Shown one piece after another: positions 9,990 to 20,340 of a DNA stretch of 64,000 nucleotides. Origin of the DNA: Coniferiporia sulphurascens (lineage: Eukaryota > Basidiomycota > Agaricomycetes > Hymenochaetales > Hymenochaetaceae); NCBI GenBank assembly GCA_002794785.1, contig NBBA01000001.1, positions 1,550,001-1,614,000 of the forward strand. The letters are read 5' to 3'. A model generated the notes under the pieces. That model saw only the letters and a program-made list of their open reading frames with translations. It was not told where the DNA came from and searched no databases. Position numbers and translations under genes: made by a program. Every line of letters starts with the position of its first letter. Position 1 is the first letter of the stretch.

Positions 9990-10662
9990 GTTATAGATAC
10001 CCAGAATCCATCTGCATGCCGTGTTTTGCACAGCCTGCAGGTGGCTTACTAGTGTTTTTTGGTGTCACCCATGATACCATATCAGTGCACCCCAGGTGAG
10101 GATGGAACATATGCAGGCAGTATATAGACAGTGAAGGAGGAGGGCCAAGATGCCGCATTCTGTGTTGCCAAGGATGCAGAGGGCAGCAAGGGTGGAGAGG
10201 CCTTTTGAATGCATGCATTCGACATGGGCCTTGAAGGTGAGGGCAGGGTCCCACCATATCCCAAGCCAATGGAGCAGGATAGAAGGTCGGATGAGTGTGG
10301 TGGGGGTGACCCATACTCTGGCAGTGTCCCAATTGTTGTATTTGGTGGAGCATTGTTGGGGTGGGTGGAAGTGCAGGCACTCGGTCTTTGCCATCTCAAT
10401 GTTGAGACCAATGGCACCAAAGTGAGCATTGAGTTGGTGATAGGCATTGGACAGTTGCTGGCAGTTGGATGCCATGCTGGGTCCGATGCACACAAGGAGG
10501 TGGTCATCAACATAGGTGAGGGCAGTGGTGCCAGTTTGATGGAATTTCCAGAGGACCACACCCACGAATATGGTGGATAGGATTGGTGAGACTGGCGACC
10601 CTTGAGGGGTGCCGAGGTCGGGTTTCTGGGCAGTTGGGAGGGTGGTGCTGTCAAAGGCAATG
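9990..10662 (-). pseudogene. LINE-C reverse transcriptase (palm to thumb)
   Basis: Minus-strand reading with GTPQGSPVSPILSTIF, the catalytic TYVDDHLLVCIG (YxDD present), LNIEMAKTECLHF and LGIWWDPALTFKAH. Frames switch between overlapping ORFs, so it is decayed. Interrupted at 10667/10668 by a solo LTR; the sequence beyond the LTR (from 11230) continues the RT for about 50 bp and then jumps into the endonuclease. Confidence 0.85.
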
Positions 10663-10667
10663 GCAAC

Positions 10668-11229
10668 TGTTACAATTTTTCCTTTAGTTTCCCCTTAATG
10701 TGCTGACTCACTTCCTCTTCATCATCATCAGTCAGTGCAACTCCCCCATTTCTCTGTCTTACTCATCCTTACTCGCCTTGCACCATAAGATGCCATGATG
10801 ATGCCTTATCGCATCACCATGACGTGCTTTGCTTACTGATACCTTCACTTGTATTACCAAGACATTCCTTGGATTTCCATGACCTTCCATAGTCATGTAA
10901 ACGACCTAATACACGACCCTACAGTAGCAAACACATAGAGTAGCATATAAGCATGTAACTTCGGTAGCACAAGTCCTAAGCTTGTGCTCTTTGTTCATAC
11001 AAGCCCATTATCTGCTACCACCAAGTTTACTGTGTGTCATAGTGCCACCAGCCGCTTCGTCGTAACCCGACTCGCTATAGAAGCCTACCGCATCCACATT
11101 GCCGATCAGGAAGCCCCGTCGCTGATCACCTTCGACTTACGACATCTAGGAAGCCCTGTTGTCATCACCATCAGTACCGACAATCAGGAAGCCCCGACGT
11201 CGATCACCGCGTAACCATTGAGCTTAACA
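10668..11229 (+). mobile_element. Solo LTR, family A, copy 2 (562 bp)
   Basis: TGTTAC to TTAACA with 5-bp duplication GCAAC (10663-10667 and 11230-11234). Shares with copy 1 the TATA-like CATATAA (about 10944), the R-region hairpin (about 10967-10989, one base changed) and the three AGGAAGCCC motifs near 11109, 11149 and 11185. Inserted into the LINE-C RT. Confidence 0.93.
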
Positions 11230-11234
11230 GCAAC

Positions 11235-11945
11235 CTGCCGATCAGTCATGAAGGACAGACACCAGTCCACCATGTTGAAGACTGAGGGGGGTGCCCAGAT
11301 CATGTCTATGGGGCACCACCAACAGTTGTCAACAGGCTGGGAATCAAAGTCAGGAGGGTGGGATGGCTCCAGGCCAAGTCCATGGAAAAAGTCATCCAGG
11401 GGTTGCACCCTGTGTGATTCCTCCCTGGAGGTGGAGAGTTCGGACCATGAGTGGTGGTGATGGTTGAAGTCACCCACCACAAATAGGGTGGTGGCTAGCA
11501 CCGAGGGGAGGGTAAAAAGAAACATCTCACCTGGGTATTGAGTGGGGGCTCCCTGCCGCTCTGGGGGTGCCATACCATAATAGTTGCACACCCTGAGGGT
11601 GGAATGAGAGTGGATCTCCATGGTTAATACATCAGTGCCATTTGAGGCGGCACCGAGGACCGACCAGGAGGTGTTGGGAAGGGTGTGAGAAATGTACATA
11701 ACCACTTGAGGTCAGGTGGTGGGTGGGAGGATGGAGACAAAGCTGGGGATGGTAGGAATGTGGAATACTGGGATGCTGGCAGGGTCAGTGAGAGATGGTT
11801 GCAATCCGACTTGATACCAGGGGGGTTCCTGAATAAGAAGAAAGTGCAGTGGGGAGGGGTCATTGGTAAGAAGAGGAGTTAGTGACTGAATTGCTGCAAG
11901 TGAGCAGGCAGCATTCCACTGCAGAACATGGAGGCCCGTATTCAT
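11235..11945 (-). pseudogene. LINE-C ORF2 endonuclease fused to RT by deletion
   Basis: Minus-strand ORF2 starts at the ATG ending at 11945 (MNTGLHVLQWNAACS). APE-type motifs follow: LLIQEPPW, VVGDFNHHHHSW and PIDMIWAPPSV. Straight after the last motif comes NMVDWCLSFMTDRQVA, which belongs to the RT palm, so the 3' part of the endonuclease, the linker and the RT fingers have been deleted (about 1.2 kb by comparison with LINE-D). A frame break lies near 11700. Confidence 0.82.
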
Positions 11946-12814
11946 TAGTACTCCTCATCCATGTCATGGTCAGTTTCCTCTGCCAAGGCCGCCTCGATTA
12001 CACGGAAGTGTTTCTTCTTGGGGCATGTGGGGAAGGTGGCTGGATGATCGCCTTTGCAGTTGCTGCATTGGCGGGGGTGGGGGCACATGTCGCCCTCCAC
12101 TGTGTCAGTGGCACAGTGAACACAGGACTTATGGTGATTACAGGTCAGGTGCTGACCCACACATTTGGCGCAGCACACCTGGGCTTTGCAGCCCTTCGTT
12201 CTGTGACCCAGGCCCTGGCATTGCTCACATTGAGTGAGTGTGGGGTGGACTGGGGGGACTGAGAGCTTGAGGGAGGCTCCAAACATCCACACCCAGTTGC
12301 ACCTGAGTAGGCGCTTGTGGATGGAGCCGTCTGGGTCGACAAAGGAGAAGGAAACCGGGCATGTCTCCAAACTGGGGAGGTGATCCTCAGTGGCTGTGTA
12401 GTGGGGGTGACAACAAATTCAAGGTGACGCAATGTCGGGTTGTGTGTAACCTCGGCCAGGAGCGTCTTCTCATTGATGGTGTGCGCATTCTGCCCAAAGA
12501 AGTAGTCCTTGGTGGGCACCATGGAGATGCACAGGGTGGACCTTGGGCAAATGCGAGATGGGGTGAGGGTAAGGGACTCCGGTACCGCCTCGCCTGAGGT
12601 GGTGCATTGGGTCCTCATGAACTTGGCGAAGGCCTCTGCATGCCGGTCGAAGATGGCATCTGTAGAGGGGTTAGCCAAGGAGGGGCACTGTGTGAACATG
12701 GTCACAATGTTCCCCTTCAGGTTGTATGAAGAGGAGAGCACCATGACCTGGTCAGCAGTGGGGAGGGTGGAGAAAAATTCATGGGCTAGTCTGGTAATTA
12801 CCATCCCATGCTTC
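11945..12814 (-). pseudogene. LINE-C ORF1 C-terminal half with zinc knuckles
   Basis: Minus-strand piece of ORF1: FFSTLPTADQVMVLSSSYN, then in a second frame the Cys/His clusters (CEQCQGLGHRTKGC and two more) and an acidic end ETDHDMDEEY. The stop and the ORF2 start overlap as TAATG, as in the other copies, where ATGA is seen. Its upstream side is cut at 12815, where plus-strand ORF1 sequence begins. Confidence 0.82.
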
Positions 12815-15037
12815 TTCACTGCCCAAGTGTGCAATGAGTCGAGGCACGCATCCCGAGTGGGCTCCCCAGCCTCCTTGGTTGGGTCGATCCATCCCAACTA
12901 CAAACTAGGTGAGACTGCCCCAGAGATGGTGGTTGACCCCCATACCCCCCCACAACAGGTGGGAGGCGCAAGCCTCGGACGGAAATGTTCCTCTGCCGCC
13001 ATGTCACCACTCACCCTGAGAGCAGCCCCCAGCACCTCGAAACTATGAACCCCACACCTCGGGGTTCATGTACTCCCTCTCACACACCCTGGAAGACTTT
13101 GATCATAACACCAAGGATGCCTCCACCACTGACACTGACATTAAGGCGGCTCAGTTCATTGGCGACCTCCTCTGGAACATCCAGCAGACCCTTGCCTGCT
13201 TAGTGGAGGAAAAGAAGGACCCCCAATTCATCATTCTCCACAATGCAGAGATGGCCTACAACTTTGTGAAGAGGGGGAAAGATATCGCCCTCCCAGAACC
13301 CTTCGCCCCAGCTCCCCCCCGACAGGACCCCCCGGCCACCACCAGGACCCCTGCCACCGCCCTTGTGACCCCGGAAATGAAGGCACTGACTGATGCAGTC
13401 AAACACCTGACCACTGACGCAGCTTCCATTTCATGTTAGATGGCTTCTATCAGCTCTAGGCCTGCCCCTCAACAACAACAGCTGTTACAAATTTCCCTTA
13501 CTCATCGCCTTTATCAGCATTAGTCATCTCCATTGACTAATCCACTTTGTATGCTGACTGATCCTAGCCCCATGATCAGTCAGACTCTTCTATTAGCTTC
13601 CATCCCTTTCCATGCTGACTGATCCTTGTCTTCACTCAGTCAGCCTTCCACCTTGTTCCATAGAGTTCTATGCATGTATATAAGGACTTGCTTTCAGAGC
13701 ACTAAGCCTTAAGCTTGTGCTCTTCATTCAATAGAGCCTACTTGTTCACTATCTCCTCTGCAGGATATTAAGTCACCAGTCACCAGTCCACCAGTCTACT
13801 AGTCCTTGGGGAAACCCTTGCTCAATTATTGTCTTGTCTCTACCTCATATCACTCAGTTGATCCTCATTGATCACTTATTAAGCCTTACCTAATCAGTAG
13901 GCTTAACAACAGCAGCAACAACAACAGACCTCCACAATGGCTGCCATCACAGCCACCCCCACTTCCTATGCACAGGTGGCCACAGTGGTGGCCCCCCTGA
14001 CAACCGCCAACCCAGCCCCCATGGCCCTGGCCGCAGGGATGGTCATCAACCCGGCACAGAAGAAGAAGAAGTGCATGCATAAGGTGCCCCCCTCACCCAC
14101 TATGTACGCCAAGGACCCAACCTTGGTCTTTACCCCAACCATCAGCATACATGCCGAGAACCAGAAATCCATGATGGCCCTCACCAAGATGTCTCATGAG
14201 TTCTTTGCCTCCCTCCCCACTGCAGACCAAGTCCCAGTCCTCTCCTCCTCTTTCAACATAAAGGGGAACATCGTGACTACATTTGCAGTGTGCCCTCCAT
14301 CTGCTAACCTGACCACAGAGATGATCATTGATCGGCACTCTGCAGCCTTCACCTCCCACATGTGCACAGAGTGCATCACCCCAGGGGTCACCCTCCTGGC
14401 TTCATTCTCCTTAACCCCCTCCAGAGTCTGCCCCCGGTCCACACTCTGCATCTCCATGGTGCCGTGCAAGGACTTCCTGTTCGGCCAGAACAGACACACC
14501 ATCACCAAGAAGGCCCTCATGGCCGAAATCCGGCACAATCCGGCACTCCACAACCTCGACTTTGTCATCACCCCCCACTTCGCTGCCACTGAGGACCACC
14601 TGCCGACACTTGACAGGTTCCCAGTGGTTTTCTCCTTCATCGACCCTGATGGCTCCATCTGCAAGCACCTCCTCAAGAGGCCACATGTCTGGATGTTCAG
14701 ATCTGCCCTCCAGCTCTCCATCCCACCTGTTTGCCCCACCCTCACTCAGTGTGAGCAGTGCCAGGGCCTCGGACATGGGACCAAGGGCTGCCGAGCCCAA
14801 GCTTGCTGTGCTGACTGCGCAGGTGCCCACTTGACCTGCAATCACCACAAATTGTGCGCCCACTGCACAACTGATGCAGTGCACGAAGGCAACACATGCC
14901 CCCACCCCTGCCTCTGCAACAACTGCAAGGGCAACCACCCTGCCACCCTACCAGCCTGCCCTAAGAAGAGGCATTACCGCCAAATCGAAGAGGCCCTTGC
15001 TGCTGACCCCAATGATGAACAGATGGAGGAACTATGA
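12815..15037 (+). pseudogene. LINE-D ORF1, split by an LTR
   Basis: ORF1 reads from ACNESRH-like sequence to a stop at 13437-13439, then a CAA/CAG-rich Gln tract, which is the LTR target. It resumes at 13937-15037 as one uninterrupted frame. That frame includes the basic AQKKKKCMHKVPP block, MYAKDPTLVFTP and three Cys/His clusters (CEQCQGLGHGTKGC first). Unlike LINE-B, the C run before MYAKDP is in frame here. The end overlaps the ORF2 start as ATGA at 15034. Confidence 0.85.
13483..13908 (+). mobile_element. Solo LTR, family B (426 bp), in the LINE-D Gln tract
   Basis: TGTTAC to TTAACA with 5-bp duplication ACAGC (13478-13482 and 13909-13913). Related to family A by its ends and by a diverged hairpin (AGCACTAAGC / GCTTGTGCT) after a TATATAAGG box at about 13677, but the rest differs and it lacks the AGGAAGCCC motifs. 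Confidence 0.9.
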
Positions 15038-15574
15038 TAGAGACACTCTCTATCTTGCAGTGGAACACTGCCTGCTCGCTTGCAGCAATACATTCCCAAA
15101 TCCCTGTCCTCACAACTGACCCCTCCCCCCTGCACCTAATTCTTATTCAGGAACCTCCCTGGTATCAAATAGGCCTGCAACCCACACTCACCGACCCAGC
15201 CGGCACTCCAGTCCTCAACATCCCCACCATCCCAGGCTACATGCCTGTTCTACCACCAGAGGTTTGTCCTTGGGTAGTCACATATGTTTCCAGGGCCCTT
15301 TCCCCTACTTCCTGGTCGATTCTCAGAGCCGTGTCCCACAGCACTGACGTACTGATGGTGGAGGTCCGATCCCAACTCACCCTCTGGGTGTGCAACTACT
15401 ATGGTATGCACCCCCCAGACTGCAAGAACGCCTCCCCTCAGTACCCAGGTGAGTCCTTCCTTTTTACACTCCCCTCAGTGCTAGCCACCACTCTACTTGT
15501 GGCGGGCAACTTCAACTGTCACCACCACACATGGTCTGAACTCTCAGCCACATGGTGAGATGACTTGGGGGCAC

Positions 15575-16905
15575 TGTTAGATTTGCTCCCTGAGTAAGGG
15601 ATTGAAACAAGTGATAACAGATTCACACAATAATACTAGTTAGTTTAGGGCAGGCTTGATACCCTTCACTTGCTAGAGTGTTAGAGCTGATGATGGTGGT
15701 AAGAGACAAGAGATGAATTAAACTGCTTTTTACTGCAATTTTATGTTGGGCTTTTATACCCTACATGTTGTAGTCTATTTACTATGTTCCAGTAGATACT
15801 ACAACATACTACTCTTGATTTATAAGTCATAGGAATGTTCCGGTACAATCCTGTACATGCTATTTACTATTCTTAGCTTCCTATGAGTCAGTTACATATT
15901 CCAGTATGTTCTACAGCCTACCATGCTATCTTTATCTTATGCCAGAACCTTCACTGGATTTCCATCAAGTCATACAGTATAATACCTAAGGTAACCAATC
16001 TCAGATACTACTATACCTATGATGCTTCTCCTTATTTCCTAATCGGTTCTGCTGTGTGATGTGCTATACTTGGCTCTCATCAATTGCATCTTCAATTGAT
16101 CACCATGCTTCCATCAGCTATTCTTAGCCGAACACTTAGATATACTTGTGTGGCTCAGTGATTATGCTAGCCTTCTTAATCTTATCTTGTTGTGGCTTGT
16201 TACTTATTACCGTAGACTAAGATTGAATCATATCGTTGAAAGGGGTTTGCTCTGGTGTCCTATCATCTACTGGCATAAAGAGCTCCTCAGGCCCTATAGT
16301 GTTTATATTTGTTATCCTGCTATACCCTGGTGTGACTCTATATGAAGGTTCATCATTGAACCATCATATTATAATCTCTTTATCTATTGGTACTAACTCC
16401 TGTCCTCATCTTGGTTCCTTTCAATCTACTGTTGTATGTCCTTTGGCTATGAAGTTGGCTTTGTATGTGAATAGTTGTTCTTGTAATTGTTTATTGATAG
16501 TATGAACTATTTGGTGTGCCGCTTCTGCATAATTGGTTGATGTAATAACTGCCCTTTGATAACATAATTCATTATGTGGCTGATTATAAATCTTGGTTCT
16601 TGTATAAGTGCTGATTACATATCTATTCAATTGATACAAGAACATAGTTGCTCTATGTTCAATTATTACTTCTAGCCTTTCTGCCACTTGTTGTTCCCTT
16701 GTAGTATGATCGAATGTAATTTGACAGTTGTCATATCCTGCATTCTGTCCTACTGTTGTGCATGCAATATTAAACACTTTCCATGCTACTTGATCTGCAT
16801 CTTTACAGCATTGGCATAGGTTCCTGGTATCAATTAGAGTTACTGGTCTTGCCATGTTGATCTGTCGATCCATTGATCACCATGATTTTCATCAATTTAC
16901 TAACA
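15575..16905 (-). mobile_element. LTR family C, copy 1 (1331 bp) with internal ORF
   Basis: Ends TGTTAG and CTAACA; flanks GGCAC and GGTGC are a probable 5-bp duplication with two changes. A TATAAAAG box read on the minus strand lies at about 15752-15759, so the LTR sense strand is minus, giving a long U3 and a 3' part of about 180 bp. A conserved ORF on the same strand starts about 50 bp inside. Two more copies at 23213-24562 and 38275-39624. The element body is absent in all three. Confidence 0.88.
16421..16855 (-). CDS. Unknown protein encoded inside LTR family C (copy 1)
   Basis: I do not recognise this protein. It starts MARPVTLIDTRNLCQCC and continues with GQNAGYDNCQITFDHTT and YVISTYTRTKIYNQPHNELC, 144 residues to a TGA. 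The same reading is open in the two other LTR copies with scattered substitutions. In copy 2 the codon at this stop is CGA and the reading goes on. It has four early Cys residues and no signal peptide or membrane segment. Whether it is expressed is unknown; the frame being kept in three copies is the reason to list it. Confidence 0.45.
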   Translation of the reverse strand: MARPVTLIDTRNLCQCCKDADQVAWKVFNIACTTVGQNAGYDNCQITFDHTTREQQVAERLEVIIEHRATMFLYQLNRYVISTYTRTKIYNQPHNELCYQRAVITSTNYAEAAHQIVHTINKQLQEQLFTYKANFIAKGHTTVD

Positions 16906-17269
16906 GGTGCAACCCCTTGATGACTTTTTCCATGGGCATGGCCTGGTGCCTGCCCACCTTCCTGACTCTGACTCATGGCCCAATGGTAATCATCATTGGT
17001 GCCCCATTGACATGATCTGGGCCCCACCCACAGTCAACCCTGACTCTATTCTAGACTCGGCTACCTCCGACCCCTCACCACTGTCTGACCATGCTATCCT
17101 GCGATGGTTGCTGCCTTTTTGGCCCCCCCCTCCTGTTCTAAAGACACACCAGCTGCTACCAGCTGACGAGGAGGAATGGACCAACATCGCCTTCCCTCTT
17201 CTTGAAGCAGCCTTCCACCTACCAGGGCTCGACACCCACGCCCTGGACACCAAAGCTCAGGTGGTCATC

Positions 17270-19100
17270 AACTCTATGGTCGCCACTCTTCAGCTGTTCA
17301 CCCTCCTCTCCAAGCCGTCGAAAACGGAAGTCCCATGGTGGTCACCCCACTGCAAGACCCTCTTATCCGCCATCTCAATGGCCACCACCCCCCTACAGCA
17401 TTCATCAGCATGATGTGCCTCCAAAAGGGGTGTTAGGACAGCCAAACAGCAGTTCTATGCCGACCAGGCAGTGGAAGCAGATGCCTCCAACATCTGGAAC
17501 TGGGCAAAACACAGCCTAGGCAACTGACCCACCCCCATCCCCTCGCTCAAATGGCAAGACAGCTCCTTCACCCAGACAGACAATGAGAAAGGTGAGCTCT
17601 TCCACAAGACTTTCTTCATGCCCCCCCCACCCTAGGCAGTGGCCACCACCTCGCTGCCACCACCTCAACCAGCTGCCCCGCCCATACTCCTTGTGGAGCT
17701 TACAGGGGCACTGGCCGATACCTCCAACTTGTCAGCACTGGGCCTCTTGGGAATAGGCTACTTCCCCCTGAAATGGGTGGTAGATGCCTACCCTGATGAG
17801 ATTCTCTCACTTTTCAACAACTGTCTGCACCTGGGGCACCACCCTGAGTGCTGGTGGGCGGCAAAAGTAGTGATGCTTCAGAAGCCAAACAAGAAGGACC
17901 CCTTCTCACTGCATTCATACTGGCCCATCACCCTCAAGGAGACCCTAGGGAAACTCCTCGAAAAGATAATCACTAACAGGCTCCAGTTCCTCGCTAACAT
18001 GCAGGACTGGCTGCCACTCAACCAATATGGGGGGCGCCAAGGCCATTTGGTCTATGACACCACCCAACACCTTCTACAGATTGCAGAGCATGCCCACTCA
18101 GAGGGCCTTGTGTGTTTGGTCCTTGTGGTTGACATTCAGGGTTTCTTCAACTTGGTGCACCCCCAACTCCTCCACTGACAATTGTCGGACCTCGGTTGTG
18201 CACCAGACATGGCTGACTGGTGTTTGTCTTTCATGATGGACCGGCAGGTTGCTGTTGCCCTCGATGGCACCACCCTCCCTACCACCCCCAAACCCAACTT
18301 CGGCATCCCTCAGGGATCGCCAGTCTCCCCCATCCCACCAACTATATTTGCAGGGGTGGTCCTCTGGCATTTTCACCAAGCTGGCACCACTGCCCTGGCA
18401 TATGTTGATGACCATTTACTAATTTGCATAGGTCCCTCTGTGGCATCCAACTGCTGCACTCTCGCCAGCACCTACCACCAACTCGACACCCTCTTCGGCA
18501 TCATTGGTCTCAACATTGAAGCCGCCAAGACAGAGTGCCTCCATTTCCACCCCCTTCCTTTGGTGATGCACACCGGCTATGACAGCTGGGACACTGCCAG
18601 TGTCCAGGTTGACCCCAACACCCTGATCTACCCCTCAATCCCATTGCAATGGTTGGGGATATGGTGGGATCCAGGCCTCTCTTTCAAGCCCCATGTAGAG
18701 CGCATGCGCTCCAAGGGGATTTCCACACTTGCCACCCTCCACATCCTGGGCAACACCCAATGCGGCATCTCGGCCCTTCTCCTCCACCACCTCTACACAT
18801 CCTGTGTCTGCTCTGTACTATCATGGAGGGTGCTGGTTTGGTATCATGGCCATCACCAAAAAACCCTGGTAAACTGCCTCCAGGCTGTGCAAAACACAGC
18901 CTGTCAATGGATTCTGGGTGTCTTCAAGGGTGCTTCCCCCCATTCCACAAATTTTCTTTGCTCTGTTCCCCCTCTCTCTTTCTATTTTGAATATATAAAG
19001 ACTACCCATTCTCTGCACCTCTGGTGCACCCCTCACTCTATTGGCCATAAATTATTTAAAAACATAGCTAACAGACCTTTTTCCCTTTCTCTACAGGTCT
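17270..19100 (+). pseudogene. LINE-D reverse transcriptase
   Basis: Linker and RT in a few adjoining frames. Motifs in order: KVVMLQKPNKKDPF, YWPITLKETLGKLLEKII, VVDIQGFFNLVHP, FGIPQGSPVSPI, the catalytic LAYVDDHLLICIG, LNIEAAKTECLHF, LGIWWDPGLSFK and a Trp/His-rich thumb. The YxDD box is intact at about 18403. In-frame stops near 18178 and 19100 show decay. RT copies its own RNA from the nicked target. Confidence 0.87.
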
Positions 19101-19781
19101 GAGCCCCTTGGGTTCAACAAGTTCCTGCATACACACATCCCCCATGGACAGACCCCCTGGCCTTCACCAAGGGCTGGGTCCACTTTACCACCACCATCAC
19201 CCCCATCAGTGCCAACACTCGCAAGCAGTTTGTGAGCGCCACACATGACCTAGGATCCACCCCCCCATGTCCAGGTATTCACTGATGGCTCCTGCATCAA
19301 CGACAAGTCGGGCTCTGCCATCTGTGCTATGCTCAGCCCCACCCGACTCAGGTCACGTCGACTGGAGTCCCCCACCTGTGCTACTGCCATGGATGCCAAG
19401 GAGTTCTCCCTCACCATGGCCCCAGGCTGGATAGTGTGCCACCTCCCAGTGCAACTGCATGTTGCATCAGACATCTTCTTTTTGTCCAATTTGCTGACTG
19501 CCCTCCACCTCTTCCACACCTGGGCCGCCGCCCCTGGTGCCCACCTCCTTCACATCTGGAAAGCAGGGGTGGAAACTCTGCTGGACTTGTATCCCCAGCT
19601 CACTGTTCATTTCGTATGGTGTCCTGGACACTCGGACATCCCTGGCAATGAATGGGCTGACATGGAAGTGAAACTGGCAACTGAGCTTCCTCCATCCGAC
19701 TTAAAGCCCTCCACCTCTGTGCTAAAAGAAGTCACCATCCGCACTCTCATGGACTGGTGGACCCTCTTGCTTGCCTGCCCC
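19100..19781 (+). pseudogene. LINE-D RNase H domain
   Basis: RNase H signatures spread over two frames because of an indel in a C run near 19265: FTDGSCINDKSG, TAMDAKEFSL, FLSNLLTALHL and WCPGHSDIPGNEWAD. The E of the usual AEEF is K in this copy and the D of SDS is N, so two catalytic acids are altered. Confidence 0.8.
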
Positions 19782-20338
19782 TGTTAAGCTCAACAGTTAC
19801 GCGATGATCAACGTCAGGGCTTCCTGATCGTCGAGACTGATGGTACGGCAACGGGGCTTCCTAGATGTCGTAATTCGAAGGTGATCATCGGTGGGGCTTC
19901 CTGATTGATGATGTGGACTTGGTAGGCTTCTTACTGGGTCGGGTTACAACAAAGCGACTATTGGCACGAGGACGCACGATAGACTGGTGGTAGCAGATAA
20001 TGGGCTTGTATGAACAAAGAGCACAAGCTTAGGGCTTGTGCTACTGAAGTTACATGCTTATATGCTACTCTATGTGTTTGCTACTGTAGCGACTTGGTTA
20101 GGTGTGTTTACCAGACTATGGAAGGTCATGGAAACTCAAGGAACGCCTTGGTAATACAAGTACGGTGATCAGTAAGCAAAGCATGTCATGATGGTGCAGT
20201 AAGGCATCATCATGGCGTCTTATGGTGCAAGGCGAATAAGGATGAGTAAGGCAGAGAAATGGGGGAGTTGCGCTGACTGATGATGATGAAGAGGAAGTGA
20301 GTCAGCGCAGTAGAGGAAAGTAAAGGAAAATTGTAACA
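19782..20338 (-). mobile_element. Solo LTR, family A, copy 3 (557 bp), unmatched flanks
   Basis: Reverse-oriented family A LTR: TGTTAAGCTC at the left, TTGTAACA at the right, with the R hairpin near 20020-20042 and inverted AGGAAGCCC motifs near 19826, 19856 and 19894. The 5-bp flanks differ (GCCCC and AGCTC). The left flank is the end of an RNase H domain and the right flank is the start of RT, so it joins two different LINE copies. Confidence 0.9.
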
Positions 20339-20340
20339 AG

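Larger units (their letters stand above)
8779..12814 (-). mobile_element. LINE-C: minus-strand LINE with internal deletion and two solo LTRs
   Basis: On the minus strand, from high to low coordinates: C-terminal half of ORF1, ORF2 endonuclease, then a deletion directly to the RT palm, the RT end and RNase H. Solo LTRs sit at 10668-11229 (in RT) and 9409-9948 (between RT and RNase H). Both ends are abrupt inverted junctions with plus-strand LINE sequence (about 8779 and 12815). The 3' UTR is absent. Confidence 0.82.
15034..17270 (+). pseudogene. LINE-D ORF2 endonuclease domain, split by the 1.33 kb LTR
   Basis: From the ATG overlapping the ORF1 stop: MIETLSILQWNTAC, LIQEPPWYQ, then after 16906 PIDMIWAPP, LSDHAILRW and the linker. 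The GDFN block reads as GNFN here, a change at a catalytic position. A TGA follows LSATW at 15556, where LINE-B has CAA. Broken by the LTR at 15575-16905. Confidence 0.82.
12815..19781 (+). mobile_element. LINE-D: near-complete ORF1-ORF2 LINE copy with two LTR insertions
   Basis: Plus-strand copy from about residue 75 of ORF1 to the end of RNase H. It is interrupted in ORF1 by an LTR at 13483-13908 and in the endonuclease by the 1.33 kb LTR at 15575-16905. The 3' end is lost at 19782 where a family A LTR begins. This copy shows the LINE architecture best: ORF1, ATGA overlap, endonuclease, RT with YVDD, RNase H. Stops and a few frameshifts make it inactive. Confidence 0.87.

Noticed and set aside
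15575..16905. The 1.33-1.35 kb elements considered as complete DNA transposons with a transposase
   Set aside because: The inverted ends are only six bases, the duplication is 5 bp, the ends are TG/CA, and the ORF has no DDE-like motif; an LTR fits better.
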